A DNA stretch of 64,000 nucleotides from Pelecanus crispus (GCF_030463565.1 NC_134652.1:11447397-11511396); one strand, 5' to 3'; shown: positions 1 to 11,400, counted from the stretch's first letter. Numbers and translations: made by a program. Notes: a model not told the origin generated them from the letters alone.

Positions 1-105
1 GCCTGTCCCCAGGCAGCAGCCCCCCAGCCAGCTTCCCCCTAGTTTCTATACTGAGCATGACGTCATATGGTATGGAACGTCCCTTTGGGCAGTTTGGGCA
101 TATAC
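1..105 (-). repeat. ERVL-type LTR fragment, reverse orientation, cut by window edge
   Basis: Bases 13-105 are the reverse complement of the central part of the LTR at 6071-6607. They share the run around the CRE-like palindrome TGACGTCA (58-65) and the motif for CATACCATATGACGTCATGC. Similarity stops near 105, so the 5' half of this LTR is missing or too diverged to see. The 3' part lies beyond the window edge. It belongs to the same or a sister family as the intact copy. It could be one LTR of a longer provirus to the left, or just a truncated solo LTR; the window cannot tell. Confidence 0.65.
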
Positions 106-3100
106 CAGCTATAGCTGTATTTTGAGGTGGTAGCTAACTGTACTGGTTTAACTGTCACTAAATGAGGTTGAGACCAGTACCTCCAAATCGGATCCAGGCA
201 GTTTGGACAAAATGACCTGGTTACCTTAAACATTTCTAAGAGTAACCTTTTGTTTTGCCTTTTAGCTCCATGTCGTTATGCGATTGCTGGCTTAAGGAGA
301 GGTACTGCTTGAGTGTAGGCAGGCAGCGGAAGCTGAGTAAGGTGCAATGATTTTATAATTTGACCAGCTGCAGCAGCATCACTAATTACTGGCTTGGTGC
401 CCATCCTGTGTGGTTCAGACAGTTCATCAGCCAATATGCAGGCTGTTCCCTACCTGGCATTCTAGGAAAACAATTTTTGAATGTCTGTTGTCCTTCCCTC
501 CGCTAATAAGCAGAGGAAATTCAATAGGGATCTGTCTGTCCTGGGTCTTTTCCATTGAATTACAAACCTTGCTGGAAGACTGTCAGCAGGTCTACAGTAG
601 CTGGTGAAAAGTGCCCAGATTTAGTCCAAAACTGGGAATAGGAGTGTGGATGTCATGCTTTGACCAAGCTCATTAGCCCAGTTGCTCTGGAGAAAGAAAA
701 CACATTTAGAAAGGCTGCTAAGCAGAGGGGGGAGATGTGGCATGAGAACAGGAGCTGTACATCTTAGGCAGGCTGCTTTTGGTGCTTGCCTCCCTTGGAA
801 TAAGCTTTCTGTTTCTTTTGAACATGGACAAGGAGAATGCACCTTTGAAAAGTGATGTAGTGCTCTCACCATCTGTCCCAAGTCCCACTAAAATCCCCTT
901 TGGTTCCTAAGGACCAGCAAAAAAGCCACTATAAGGGGTCAGGAAAGCAAGTCTTGTCCTGAAAGCTGCTTTAATGCCTTCTCTGGGCTTTGCTGGGAGC
1001 TGAAGAGTGTTCAGGGAGCACAGGTGCTTCAGCCATATCACTCCCAGTAGATACCACAAGGTCTCTCTCACAAGAGAGTGGCAGTGGATGAAGAAAGAAG
1101 TATGGCCACTTCTTCACCAGCCTGGAAAGTACTTTGAGATCTTTGAGATACTAAGTCATGAAAGTAGCTCTGTTGTCTATGCAATAGCTGGTGGAAGGTC
1201 TTTGATGTAACTGAAGCCTGAAGTCATTCAGCAGCAGTTCGTCCCCAGCCTTGGATCCTGCGGGTTTCAATGTGAGCAGGGCTGTTACCATCATATATTT
1301 ATAAAAAAACCCCTTGCAGTAAAATATCAGTCCTTTGCGTGTCTGTAATTAGCAGGTTACTTTTATTGCACCTGAACAATCTGAGTAAAGCATGCAGTTT
1401 GGTAATCCTCTTGCTCTGCAGATTTTGATTAATTTCTAGAAGGAAAATGGGAGAAATTAATGGGGAAATGTCCAGCTCAACATGCAGCAAAGGCAGAGAG
1501 AAGCTGAGACTGACCGCATTCCTCTCATCCACAACTTCAATGTGTTAAATGCCTTGTCTTCCTAAGGATTGCTGGCTCAGTGTACATTGATGAATTGGGA
1601 GAGAGGAGCATGTTTTAGAAAAACACATTTAACAGGTGGCTGGGAAATCTCCACTATCAGTATTCTTCACTCAAATAAGGAAAATCTATATTTTAACAGG
1701 GTTTTATATATTCTTTTTTCCCCCCTCCAAAATATTTTCTTTTATTTGTAGCTTGTCTCCCACTTTCTGAAATTTCTGTGGGAAAGAGAACATTCCATTT
1801 TTAACAACTTGTGACATTGAGCGTTAGATGACAGAGCAGTTTGCTGTGTCCCCCCCAGTTAATAAAATAAAGTAAAAATGAAAGACAAATGATAGTAGAA
1901 ATGGATTCTCAAATAGCTGTCTGCATCTGTCTGCAGTCTAACAAAATAAATTGCTTCCATCAGCTGGCTAGATGGCTTTTCTCCACTTTTGTGGACTTCA
2001 TAATGAATATTGCCAAACTTCAGTTACAAGTGAGTATGTTTAAGGGTCACAAGAACTGAACTGTCAGGTACTTTGGGGAGTGAGGAAAGCATTGCTCTTT
2101 TCAAAGATGACAATGACTTTCTAAATGTTAACTAACGGAAGTTTGTGGTGTGCACAGTCACATTAAAAAGTGGAGGGGAAGGAGGTGTGTGTGTGTGGTG
2201 GGAACTAAGGCTTAGAAGGATTAAGCCTTAACTTCAAGTTAGTGTCTTCCAGAGGTGGTCACTAAAATAAAGTTGAAGCCTGCTCGATTAATTAGGAGCC
2301 CTGAAAATCAGGGCATGTTGACTTGTGAGCAAGTTTAAAATTAGTCAAGAGATCACATCAATCTTGTCAAAGATGTCCTCTGGTCCAGCTCCACACTCAT
2401 CACCAGGCAATCCTTCAGGCTGATTTTCAGAGGTTTTAAGCCCCTCCACTGAAACGTCTCTGGGAGAGCCAGGGCAAGGATGGCAGCACCGGCCAAGCCC
2501 AGGTAACACCACACCTCGCAGACTCCCTGAGCACTGATCAAACCAGTTTCATGGCTGCTCTCTCCTGCCAGAACGGTGCAGAGGTGCTGAAGTGCTGCCA
2601 AAGATTACGTGATGGCAAAGCAAACTGACAGTGTGCTGCTGCCCTAATCGTATTATGCTGCAATAATGCCTTGCTCCACTTCCATGTACCTAGAAATAAT
2701 CGAGAAAAGAAAATCTTAATCCTGATATTTTTATAAACTGTAAGATGTTAAGAATGGCCAATATGTTAAGATGGCCAAAGATGTTAAGAATATGCCAATA
2801 AGTGGGCAGCCTCTTGGTAAATTATGCCGGACCTTCAGGTGACAATTACAAAGGAATGAGGATCTTATTTCACTCTTGGGATGGAAACCTGGGCATGGAT
2901 GTATGCTCAGTGTCTGAGTTACAGTGCCCTGGGGCATAGTATTGCTTGTAATATCTGACCATAAATAGAGAGCTACAATGGCAGAACGATAGCAAGAGAA
3001 TTGTTATCCTGTGGTTGAACAGACATAATGTCTAACCTGGTTGTTCCTCTGTGGTTACCTGAACCAGTTTGTTCTTGTTTGTGGTCAGTTCCGGTTGTTG

Positions 3101-4289
3101 GGGTGTAAAATTCACTTTATCTAGAGCCTCTCCTCATAACTGTTCTGTTTTTCTTTCTCCTGTCTTTTTTTGATCTATCTTAGGCTAAAGGACTGTAAAT
3201 TTAAAGTTATTCCTAAGAAAAACTACAGCAGTCTGTCAGCACTGCTATATCCTTCCTACCATTTGAGTTTTGTACTTGTTCTTTTTATTTTGTTTGTACA
3301 GCCAAATCAGGTCTGGGTCTGTGAGCTGGATCTGGGTCTGTTCTTAGGTACCACTTGGTTGATTTAGGTATCAGCACCAAGATCAGCCTGTGGCCTGAGC
3401 CACTGGCAGATGTCTGAAGGTAGATGGGGCAATGCCATGTAGCTGTATCAGAACCACAATACTGTGTAGGCTGGTGGGAAACAGGATCCCCTCCAGGAGA
3501 GAGTGTTTGCTGAATGGAGAAAAGAGCTAGCAAGGATTTCTGAAGCCAGTGTTGCCAGATTGTTATGTTGCTTGTTTTGAACTGCTTTTCATACAATCCT
3601 TTTTGGAAGAGCGTACTTACATCCTGAAGGAGCTATATTTACTATATTTACATTGGAGCAGAATGCCTGAGACAAGTATAGACAGAATAACACGTCTGTC
3701 TGCTTACTAAAGATGTCACCTTTCGTCTCTGAAGGCTTGTATAGATTTTGACCTTTTGATAAATATTCTACAAGATTGTAGAACTTACCTAAGCTTACTA
3801 ATAATTCTTTTATTGGATTTCTAATGCTAGATGGAGATCCTATCACTGATTGTAAACTCTATTACCCAAAAAACTGACCACATGAACCCCTCAAAGTCCC
3901 CCCCACTTCCACCATGCCCAAAATTTCAAGCAGCTCAGCAAAACTCCTTGGCAGTTTTGTATCTGTTTTAGCAACCATGGCCACCCTTTCTCTCCAGTGT
4001 ATCTAAACCACTCATATGATATCTTCTTGTCCATTGTGTATTTGAAAGACAATTTCTCCTTATCTGATATTTTTATTTGTGTAAATTCTGGCACTAATTC
4101 CTACTGGTTCCCTGGTGGCATGCAATCCTCAGCCTGGAAGCCTTCCCAAGTCGGGAGCTGGAACCCCTTATAGGAAGGACACATCCCTTTTCTTGTTATA
4201 CACATTTTCAATCAAATATGTGTAACATTAAAATGAGAATAGCCATATGGGGACCTGGGATCATGATGAATCATGCTTGCTGTGTTCAG
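106..4289. other. No recognisable gene; expected location of lost GUCY2G 5' exons
   Basis: All six frames show only short, unconvincing reading frames. By synteny and gene direction, the extracellular, transmembrane and early kinase-homology exons of GUCY2G should lie here or to the left, but I found none of their signature motifs. A small imperfect repeat of GATGTTAAGAATGGCCAA type occurs at about 2745-2800, and a short GT run near 2190. Otherwise nothing can be named. Confidence 0.5.
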
Positions 4290-4429
4290 AGATTGTCAAC
4301 AGAATCAATCATTCCAGTGTGTGCGGAGAAGTGCAATGCAAGGATCATCACCACATTAAGAGCTTGTTGGGATGAAAATACAGAGCAGAGACTAATTTTC
4401 TACTCTGTGAAAAAGTGGTCAAGAGGAGT
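4290..4429 (+). pseudogene. GUCY2G: GUCY2G remnant: C-terminal end of kinase-homology domain
   Basis: The open frame at 4218-4511 contains ARIITTLRACWDENTEQR followed by IFYSVKKWSRG. This corresponds to the family's conserved end of the kinase-like domain (pattern xLxRxCWxExPxxRPxFxxIKK). The conserved proline after the last arginine is changed to leucine. A GTAAGC that could be the old splice donor begins at 4428. The upstream border is not clear. No stop codon breaks this piece, so on its own it would not prove decay. Confidence 0.8.
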
Positions 4430-5547
4430 AAGCCAGGAAGGGTCAGTTTTGTTCACTTGTGAAAGGCTTATTGGTACAAATAGGTTGTACCTTTCACCTG
4501 ATGGGTATTGAAAGTGTTTTGTAGACCGTGTGAAATGTGCAGGAGTTGTTTGTTCACCACTCAAATGCGGCTGTTGTAGAGAAGGGAAATAGCTGCTGAA
4601 CAGCCTGCAACAACAATTGGTGGTTTAGAGCAGGAAATGAAGACGATTAATATTCAGTTGAAACCAGATGTCATGTTAATTAGGCAAATAGTAAGCTAGT
4701 CCCCTTTTTTTTTAATACAGACTGTGGTTGCTTCAGGCATCACAGGTGACAGAGTGCCTCCTCTTTAGTTTTCCATATCTGTGGTCAATACTGTCCCTGC
4801 TCATTTCAGATGTTTGTCTAGTCTCTTCTTGAAGCAAAATAGGTTGCATTAATCTTGCTACATAATACAAAGCCTCAAAATAAGGTAAAAAGATAAAATA
4901 TATAAAGTGCCTCATCCTTTGCAGTTGTGCTTACTAAAAAGTAGATACCCCCAATCTCCCCTCCTTGCAACCCCTTTTCTCAGGGAATTGCATTTTATTC
5001 CTTTCAATATCTCAGTATTTTATTATATAATAATCTATGATAGAATTTGGCCAGGATGCAAGCCTACAGCTTTGTGTCTTGCAAGATAGCTGTAGGTTAC
5101 AATAGTTGTTATGGGGACCCTGAGATTCACTGTGTACGTGTTCTGTGGCTTTTGCACTTTCTGTAAGCAGCTGTCAGAGGGAGGCTTTTGAATTAGATGA
5201 ACCTTTATTCTGCTCCAGTGAGGCCAGTGTTAAATTATGCCAGATGGGAAAATTATTTTCTTTCAAAATTATTTCTTCTCTCAGCAAGCTACCCCTTTAA
5301 ACTAGTGTGAGAAATGACTATGTAATTAGCGGTGTATGTTGATTCTGCAGAGACATGTGGTAGGAGGACGCAAGCATGATCAAACTATGGCACCTCATGA
5401 AAAGGCCTGGAACAGACAAGTCATTCCCTCCCCTGCCATGAAATCCAGCCACCAGGAGGAAACAACTGGAATCTGAAACTATACACAATATGCCGTGTTG
5501 CATGGCACCAGATGATAAACAAATGTGACCTCGTTGTATATGCCCCA

Positions 5548-5655
5548 GTAGGCACATTAGGATCTTGGACAACATGGTGAGCAAACTGGAAAAATATGTT
5601 GATCGTTTGGAAGGACTGGTGCAGTTGGTGGCAGAGAAAATCAATGTCACCGTTG
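5548..5655 (+). pseudogene. GUCY2G: GUCY2G remnant: dimerisation / signalling-helix linker exon
   Basis: From 5559 the frame reads RILDNMVSKLEKYVDRLEG, then LVQLVAEK. This matches the coiled-coil linker of membrane guanylate cyclases (SILDSMxxKLExYxxHLEEVVEER...LVAEK). About five residues (the EERT-type segment) are missing between the two blocks. After AEK the match to the expected KVxKLLSTMLP is lost in this frame. CCCAG at 5543-5547 may be the old acceptor. Confidence 0.82.
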
Positions 5656-5976
5656 TTGCCTGGTTTTTTTGGCTGACACTCTGTACAAATGTGTTGCTAA
5701 CCAAAGTGTTGCTCTAACATTCTTGAAATTAAGAAACAAAAGCCAATGGAGGATGCAAAGGAATATCAGAAGCATGGGAAGAAGGAGGAAGGCAATATTG
5801 GTCAGTGTGATGGGCAGTGATCTCCATGCATCACTTTCCTTGATTCCTATTGAAGTTTTGGAAAATGCTTTCAGTAACTTCTGCCTATTTCCAAAACAAA
5901 TCAGGGCAAATGAAGGAAATGGAGAATAAGAAACAGTGGGCATGAAAGAAATTACCCCTTTCCTTCTCCTTTCCAG

Positions 5977-6652
5977 CTTCACTGGAGAGAGCAGCTCATT
6001 GCTTGGTGGAGCTGCAACTTGTGTTCTTTCAGCATCCGCCTTCAAGTGGTCAGTCTCCTGAGTGACCTGTTGTCCTGGTTTCGGCTGGGATAGAGTTAAT
6101 TTTCTTCCTAGTAGCTGGCATAGTGCTGTGTTTTGGATTTAGGATGAGAAGAATGTTGATAACAACACTGAGGGTTTAGTTGTTGCTGAGTACTGCTTAT
6201 GCTAGTCAAGGACTTTTCAGCTTCCCATGCTCTGCCAGGTGCACAAGAAACTGGGAGGGGGCACAGCCAGGATAGTTGATCCAAACTGACCAAAGGGCTA
6301 TTCCATACCATATGACGTCATGCTCAGTATATAAACTGGGGGGAGCTGGCTGGGGGGAGCGATCGCTGCTCGGGAACTGTCTGGGTATTGGGCGGCAGGT
6401 GGTGAGCAATTTCATTGTACATCACTTGCTTTGTATATTATTATTATTACTACTACTGTTTTACTTTATTTCAATTATTAAACTGTTCTTATCTCAACCC
6501 AGGAGTTTTTCTCACTCTTCCGATTCTCTCCCACATCCCACTGAGGCAGGGGGAGTGAGCGAGCTGCTGCGTGGTGCTTAGTTGCTGGCTGGGGTTAAGC
6601 CACAACACCTGTACAGCCTCTTCTATATCATCCTTAAAACACATGGTGTTGG
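5977..6652 (+). pseudogene. GUCY2G: GUCY2G remnant: first cyclase exon, split by a solo LTR
   Basis: A pyrimidine tract and CAG acceptor end at 5976. The exon begins like the family's SFxGEQLIAG, but an extra 2 bases near 5989 and 1 base near 6003 break the frame. The next 20 or so residues expected, including the metal-binding FFSDIVGFT block, are absent. From 6016 the frame reads NLCSFSIR then LQVVSLLSDL, and it is interrupted at 6070 by the LTR (6071-6607). After the duplicated CCTGT it resumes at 6613 as YSLFYIILKTHG. Without the LTR and one copy of the duplication, the two halves are in the same frame. Residues after HG no longer match the expected DVYK. Confidence 0.88.
6071..6607 (+). 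mobile_element. Solo LTR, avian ERVL-type endogenous retrovirus
   Basis: The 537-bp element starts TGTCCTGGTTTC and ends CCACAACA, that is, TG...CA termini. It is flanked by a perfect 5-bp duplication CCTGT (6066-6070 and 6608-6612), a size usual for ERVL elements. Inside are a palindromic CRE-like TGACGTCA (6313-6320), a TATA box TATATAA (6328-6334), a palindrome AGCGATCGCT near 6360, an ATT/ACT-rich stretch (about 6436-6458) and a TATTAAAC polyadenylation-like site. No internal viral sequence remains, so it arose by recombination between two LTRs of a provirus. It lies inside a GUCY2G exon and in the same orientation. The subfamily name cannot be fixed without a repeat library. Confidence 0.93.
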
Positions 6653-7071
6653 GCACTTTCTGGCTATTGAGCAAAATAGTCATGGAATAGCAAAGCTTTC
6701 ATCGTGACTGTTATGCTGGCCTTGGAGAGGGACCTCTGCTAGAGTAACTCAGTAGGCAGGTTAGTTGCAAATGTGTTTTCATAATCTGTTAATGAGTGTG
6801 AGGAGGAAAACTGGTTCCCCATCTGCCAAAGAAAGTTGTGAAGTGGTTGAAGATCTCTCCTAGGGAAAAAAAATGAATAAAATTTCAGTTTAGTCCAGTG
6901 AAAGACCATTCATACAGTAACTTCAAAACATTTTTGGGTTTTTTTCCCCCCACTTTTCTTTACATTTTGGAAAACAGTCACTGCAGAATTGAAGGTTCAG
7001 ATTTATTTGCACCCTGCACCCCACATCTAGGGTATGCAATAAGAATAGTTGCGCTTTTTTTGTTGCTGAAG

Positions 7072-7250
7072 GTAGAAAACACTGGTGATGCTTATATGGT
7101 AGCTAGCAGCTTATCCATCCACAGTGGGATCAACCCCACCGAAGAAATAGCTATTATGTCTGTGAAATTCCTGAGTGCTGTGATTACTTCTGAGATAGGC
7201 CATATACCCAGAGAGAAGCTGAGACTGCATTATTGGCCTTCAGAGAGATA
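7072..7250 (+). pseudogene. GUCY2G: GUCY2G remnant: central cyclase-domain exon
   Basis: The frame reads VENTGDAYMVASSLSIHSG, then EEIAIMSVKFLSAV and IGHIPREKLRL. This is the family's VETIGDAYMVASGLP...DEIATMxLxxLSxV...IGHxPEEKLxLRIGLHTG block. The invariant I of ETIGDAY is T. At the end, one extra base turns the expected RIGLHTG into HYWPSER and a stop codon at 7249-7251. No good GT donor follows where the exon should end. This is the best preserved remnant. Confidence 0.9.
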
Positions 7251-7967
7251 ACGAGCCTGAGTCTGGCTGGTCGTGAGCTGGGGGTGGAGGTCTGGGTACA
7301 TCACAGGAAGGATTGACACCCAATGAGGCATGGTGGCACACCTATCACAAGTGTGAGGTAAAACCTGTTGGTGTAAACTTCCTTCCAGGTGACTAACCTT
7401 TCAGTTTTATCTTATGTTTGCTATGGGTGCTTTTCATTTGTTACTGTGGGTCACCAGGTACGTAATAAATTGTGTATCAGAACCCTTAAATTTGTTGTCT
7501 TGATTTTCTGTATATACGGAATTTCTCTTTCTAATACAGATAAAATAAATGCAAAATTTGCAAGTTTTCTCAATTCACAATTCATCCTCAGAAGTATCAG
7601 ATCAGGCCACATATTTTTCCTTGATGACTATTTCTGTTGTTCTGGTAACATTCCCCTCTACTGGAATGAGTACCAATCTGATGTGCCCCCCTGCCATGAC
7701 CTGCTCATGTTATTCTATCTGCCTCAGTTTTTCTCAGTTTGTAAAGATTAAATTTTTAATTTAATTAAATCTTACAGATTAATCAGTTACTGGTTTTAGA
7801 GTACTTTGAGGTACTCATTAAAAGGTGGTAGCACAGAAGTGTTGGGCATGAAGACAATGAGAAGTGCTCAGAATGCTCTTATCAGGACTTATTAATCACT
7901 GTGTAAATTTATAGTGCTGTGCAAACATTTCACAGTGATAAGACCTCTGCTTTAGCAGTAGACCTCA

Positions 7968-8092
7968 GCTTTAGTGCTCACCAAGGAGTAGGATCTACAT
8001 GCCCCATTTCCCATCATGCAGTACTGCATCATTTGGACTCTGCTGAATGTGCTTATGGAAAAGCAGAATGCAATTTAAGCCTGTAAGATCTC
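7968..8092 (+). pseudogene. GUCY2G: Probable GUCY2G remnant: late cyclase exon, heavily decayed
   Basis: The match is at nucleotide level only. After GTAGGATCTACATGCCC (like VGIxMP), the pieces TACTGC, TTTGGA, GAATGTG and ATGGAAA follow in the order and rough spacing expected for MPRYCLFGDTVNMASRME. A stretch like AGCCTG...AGATC (SLPLRI) follows. Several small indels break every frame. It lies between the central cyclase exon and the tail exon, where it should be. A chance resemblance is possible. Confidence 0.45.
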
Positions 8093-8261
8093 AAAACGTA
8101 TTTCAGGGCCATGTTACTGACAAGTCTGTGCTACCTATTGTGGCTTAATTGTCTTTTTAAAATAAGGTCAATGTGATATACATCCTGAATGTCTGTGTCT
8201 CAGGTGTGTTGAGGTATGTTGCTGTGTTTGCTCCTAGAAGAAAAACGCTGATGTTATTTTC

Positions 8262-8400
8262 CAATTAGAGCAGGTGAATGTAAGCAGAAAAGTAGAGTGT
8301 CTTGCAACAGGGTGGGAATCCCTTCCAGTGATACTTTCTGTCACAGTGTGTAAATGCCCAGAGGGAGCCAATCTGTGGGAGGAGGGTGATAATGTGCATG
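8262..8400 (+). pseudogene. GUCY2G: Probable GUCY2G remnant: C-terminal exon
   Basis: The frame reads NVSRKVECLATGW, then LSVT, then EGANLWEEGDN. This resembles the family's tail exon HVSQSTAxxLLxTGGYxLxKRGxISVKGKGEQTTFWLxGKD, with the central KRG and KGKGEQ parts lost. The match to any one block is modest, but the blocks are in order and the position fits. The open frame beyond 8400 (to 8540) has no likeness to the family. Confidence 0.5.
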
Positions 8401-11400
8401 AAACCACATGCAGAGAAAATTTAGCAGGAGGGGAGGCACAGGCCGCTCGATGTGGGAAGCAATCTGGGCAGGCTGGAGACTGGTTGCACCACAGAGCAGC
8501 TGTTTGCATTGCAGGTGGGCTTCAGTATAGGGGAATTTAACAACATTTCTCTTAGAATTTAGAATTGGAACATGTCTAACGTAATTGCTTTTCAAGAGCA
8601 AGCTAAGACATTAGGTGGTTACTAGGTTTTTCTTGTAACAACAGAGTAAAGAAAATGGATTGGAAAGCAGGCTGATCTCTGTGCTTCAGGGTGCAATGCA
8701 GCTTCTGACAGAGCTCAGGACACTGGCATCCCCCTTGAGTGCCTGACTGCAAGAATTATTATTTATTTCTCTGAAGCCACTGGACTTGACCTTTGCAGGT
8801 CGGCAATGATATGCTACATGAAAGGGCTGTGGGGTCCAATCAATCAATAGCTATTTTTTCCTCTGCGCCTGTGTATGACAGCTGCCCTTTGGATAGAGGT
8901 AACTTGAAAAGATTTGATCTTCGGAGCGGAGTGAGGAGGTTCACTCCTAATACAGGGTATGTACTTCTATGATGTGTTTTCTGTGTATCGAGTCATGGCT
9001 CTTATGATACTATTCTGAGATAAGTAGGGTTTTTCCTTGTCCCTGACTGGGACTTTTAAACAAAATGTCATGGATTTACAGAATAAAGAGATGAATTTGG
9101 TGTTTAAATTAGGATTAAGATGGGGAGTTTCTATACATGCTGCCTGGATCTGAGCTGTTGCCTGTGTTTATATTGTGTAATATATTGCCAATTCTGGCAG
9201 CGTATGCAATGTTTACCTCGGAGTTCTACTGAGTTGAGATCCCCTTACAGAAAGGCTTGCAGCCCTGACGTGGCTTCACTCCTTTCAGGGCTGAGCTAGC
9301 AGGGGATGCACTAGCTGGGCATATCAGGTCAGACCTAGTCTGGCATCTCTGCAGCAGAATCAGTTGCATGTCCTCTGATAACCAGCTACTGAGAATTCAT
9401 TCTCAAGTTTGGATTTGAAATTGTGGGATCCCAGCACAGCATATAAGGCACAGTGCTTGACTATAATTGATTCTGACTTAATCCCAGACCCTGCTCCTTC
9501 TTTTTCACTCTTGGACCTGGGGTGGCAGGAGTGGAAGGAATCACAGTGCCACGGCACTGCTTGTTCAGGGACACTAAATATGGAGTGTCAAGGATGGAAA
9601 GTACCAGCTTGCGTAGGCGGCATGCTTGGTTTGTACTTCTGAGGATTTTGTGTTAGATCTGACTCACTCTTTCATTGGCAATTTCTATTGGACCTTCTCA
9701 ATTGTTATTTGCATCGGCAGTGACTGTCAAACAAAGGACACCCAGGTTAATGGTGTTTACCTTTTGCAATTGAGAAGTGACCTATATTTAATGAACAAAA
9801 TATTGTGTAAATGTGTGTCACTGTACTAGTGATATTGCGCTACAACCTGTGTTGTTAGCATCTTGACACCTGTGTGTGTTCATTTCTCTCCTGCTTCTTG
9901 CCATGACCTCTGTGGCCTTGTGCTTCAGCATTGCAATGCCGAACTGTGAGAAGGAAAGCATGTGAAAACTCATGCCTCACTAGAGTTCATCCAAATGGGA
10001 GGAAGAACTGGGACAAAACCAAAATGTAATCTTTGGGAAAACAAATGTTAGATTCTAAACAGACTCTGTGTGTCCCCTGTAACTAATCTTCCTTTCCCTA
10101 TGTTTCCATGACCAGCCTTGAGTTGGACTTTCAGATGCAGAGATCAAGGCAAGCATCTTCATGCCCTGCCAGCTGAAAAAGATCCATGATCCATCATCCA
10201 TTATATGATGAAGTCTATCAAGCTTCAGCTTGTGCTAAAATCTTTTGCAATCACTACATTTTGTGATACTGGCAACATAAACAGTATTTAGTAGAATAAA
10301 TAGTGATGAGCCATATGCAGGTTAGGAAGAATTAAGGTGAATTATAGTCCATACTTTTTATGCAAGCTATTTAGGATGGACAATTTGTGCTTTCTAAGGA
10401 ACACTACTTCTGGAGCTGAAACCTGTTCATACGTTTCTGCCTCCTCTGGCAGATAGGCCTTTTCACAGTGACCTCTGGGAGCTGTTTTTCAGTTGTGTGT
10501 GTTTGTTTATTTTTAGCAATAAGCCATTTCTGTACTGTAGGGAGATAGTGATCCAGACTTGGATTGGTAATAGGGCTTTGCCCATCCTACAAGCATTGCT
10601 CACTGCCTGCATGGGCCCCACTCAATACGGTAAAACCTATGGGAGATATGTATGCCCAGAGGCTCCATCCCACGGTGGGCAGGGAGGCAGCCTGGGAATT
10701 CGCAGGCACATTTCACAGCTGCTGCAATCCTGCAAGGTTTGTTCCAAAGCAACACTTATTGCGTAACTAGGAAGAAAATTAATCAACCTACCAAGGAAAC
10801 TCAGTTCAAGGCTTTCTGCACAGAATAGCCATGATAGGAGAGCAGTGACTGTTGCAAAGGCAAGGCAAAAGAAACGGGCTTTGGAGAAGAAGATGGTGTG
10901 TTAATCTTATTTGGCAAGGACAAGAATTTGAAGAGGTAAAGCCACTTGGCAGGTGTTGAAACTTGGGGTGTTAGTGGGAGGAGGGAAGGGGAAAGGGAGG
11001 CAAAGCAGCAAACGGGGGAGAAAAACATGCAGGGTCACTCTCTCTGATCAAAATGTCCTGCGGTGCACAATACATGCAAGAGCTCTGCTCTGCTTTGGAA
11101 ACTTGTACCACTAAGAAATACCTCGACGTGACAGATCTTCTAACGCTGGTCTGTCTAAATCAGCCAATTCTGTCAAGAGAGTGCCCTCTGTTGTACTTAA
11201 CGGCTAAATGCATGCCGTCACAACGGACCTTTTTTCTGCAAGCTGTCAGGGTGCATGCTGTCTGCTACAATTTCAACTTCTAAACAGCTTTATTTTTCTC
11301 AGTTACTTATAAATCCATATGGACTGAGATTACACCTAGGGGAGCAAATAGAGTCCATGGTAAGGGGGATCTGTGTGTATTTGAAAACTGTGGCCATAAT

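Larger units (their letters stand above)
4270..8400 (+). pseudogene. GUCY2G: GUCY2G (guanylate cyclase 2G) unitary pseudogene, 3' half
   Basis: GUCY2G is a single-pass membrane guanylate cyclase: extracellular ligand domain, transmembrane helix, kinase-like domain, coiled-coil linker, then a cyclase domain making cGMP. Five or six exon remnants of its intracellular half lie here in the right order and on one strand; each is described separately. The best matches are LRACWDENTEQR (kinase-like end), ILDNMVSKLEKY (linker), LQVVSLLSDLYSLF and GDAYMVASSLSIHSG (cyclase). Damage includes frameshifts, loss of the FFSDIVGFT metal-binding segment, loss of a clear splice donor, and an LTR inside an exon. 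It sits tail to tail with TECTB, as the human pseudogene GUCY2GP does. The remnants keep introns between them, so this is a decayed resident gene, not a retrocopy. It could derive from another membrane cyclase, but synteny favours GUCY2G. Confidence 0.88.

Noticed and set aside
2353-2601. 82-codon open frame on the minus strand in the area where GUCY2G 5' exons would be expected
   Set aside because: It is on the wrong strand for GUCY2G and shows no motif of it or of any other family that I know.
5647-6045. 132-codon open frame on the minus strand
   Set aside because: It runs antisense through the GUCY2G linker and first cyclase exon remnants and has no family likeness of its own.
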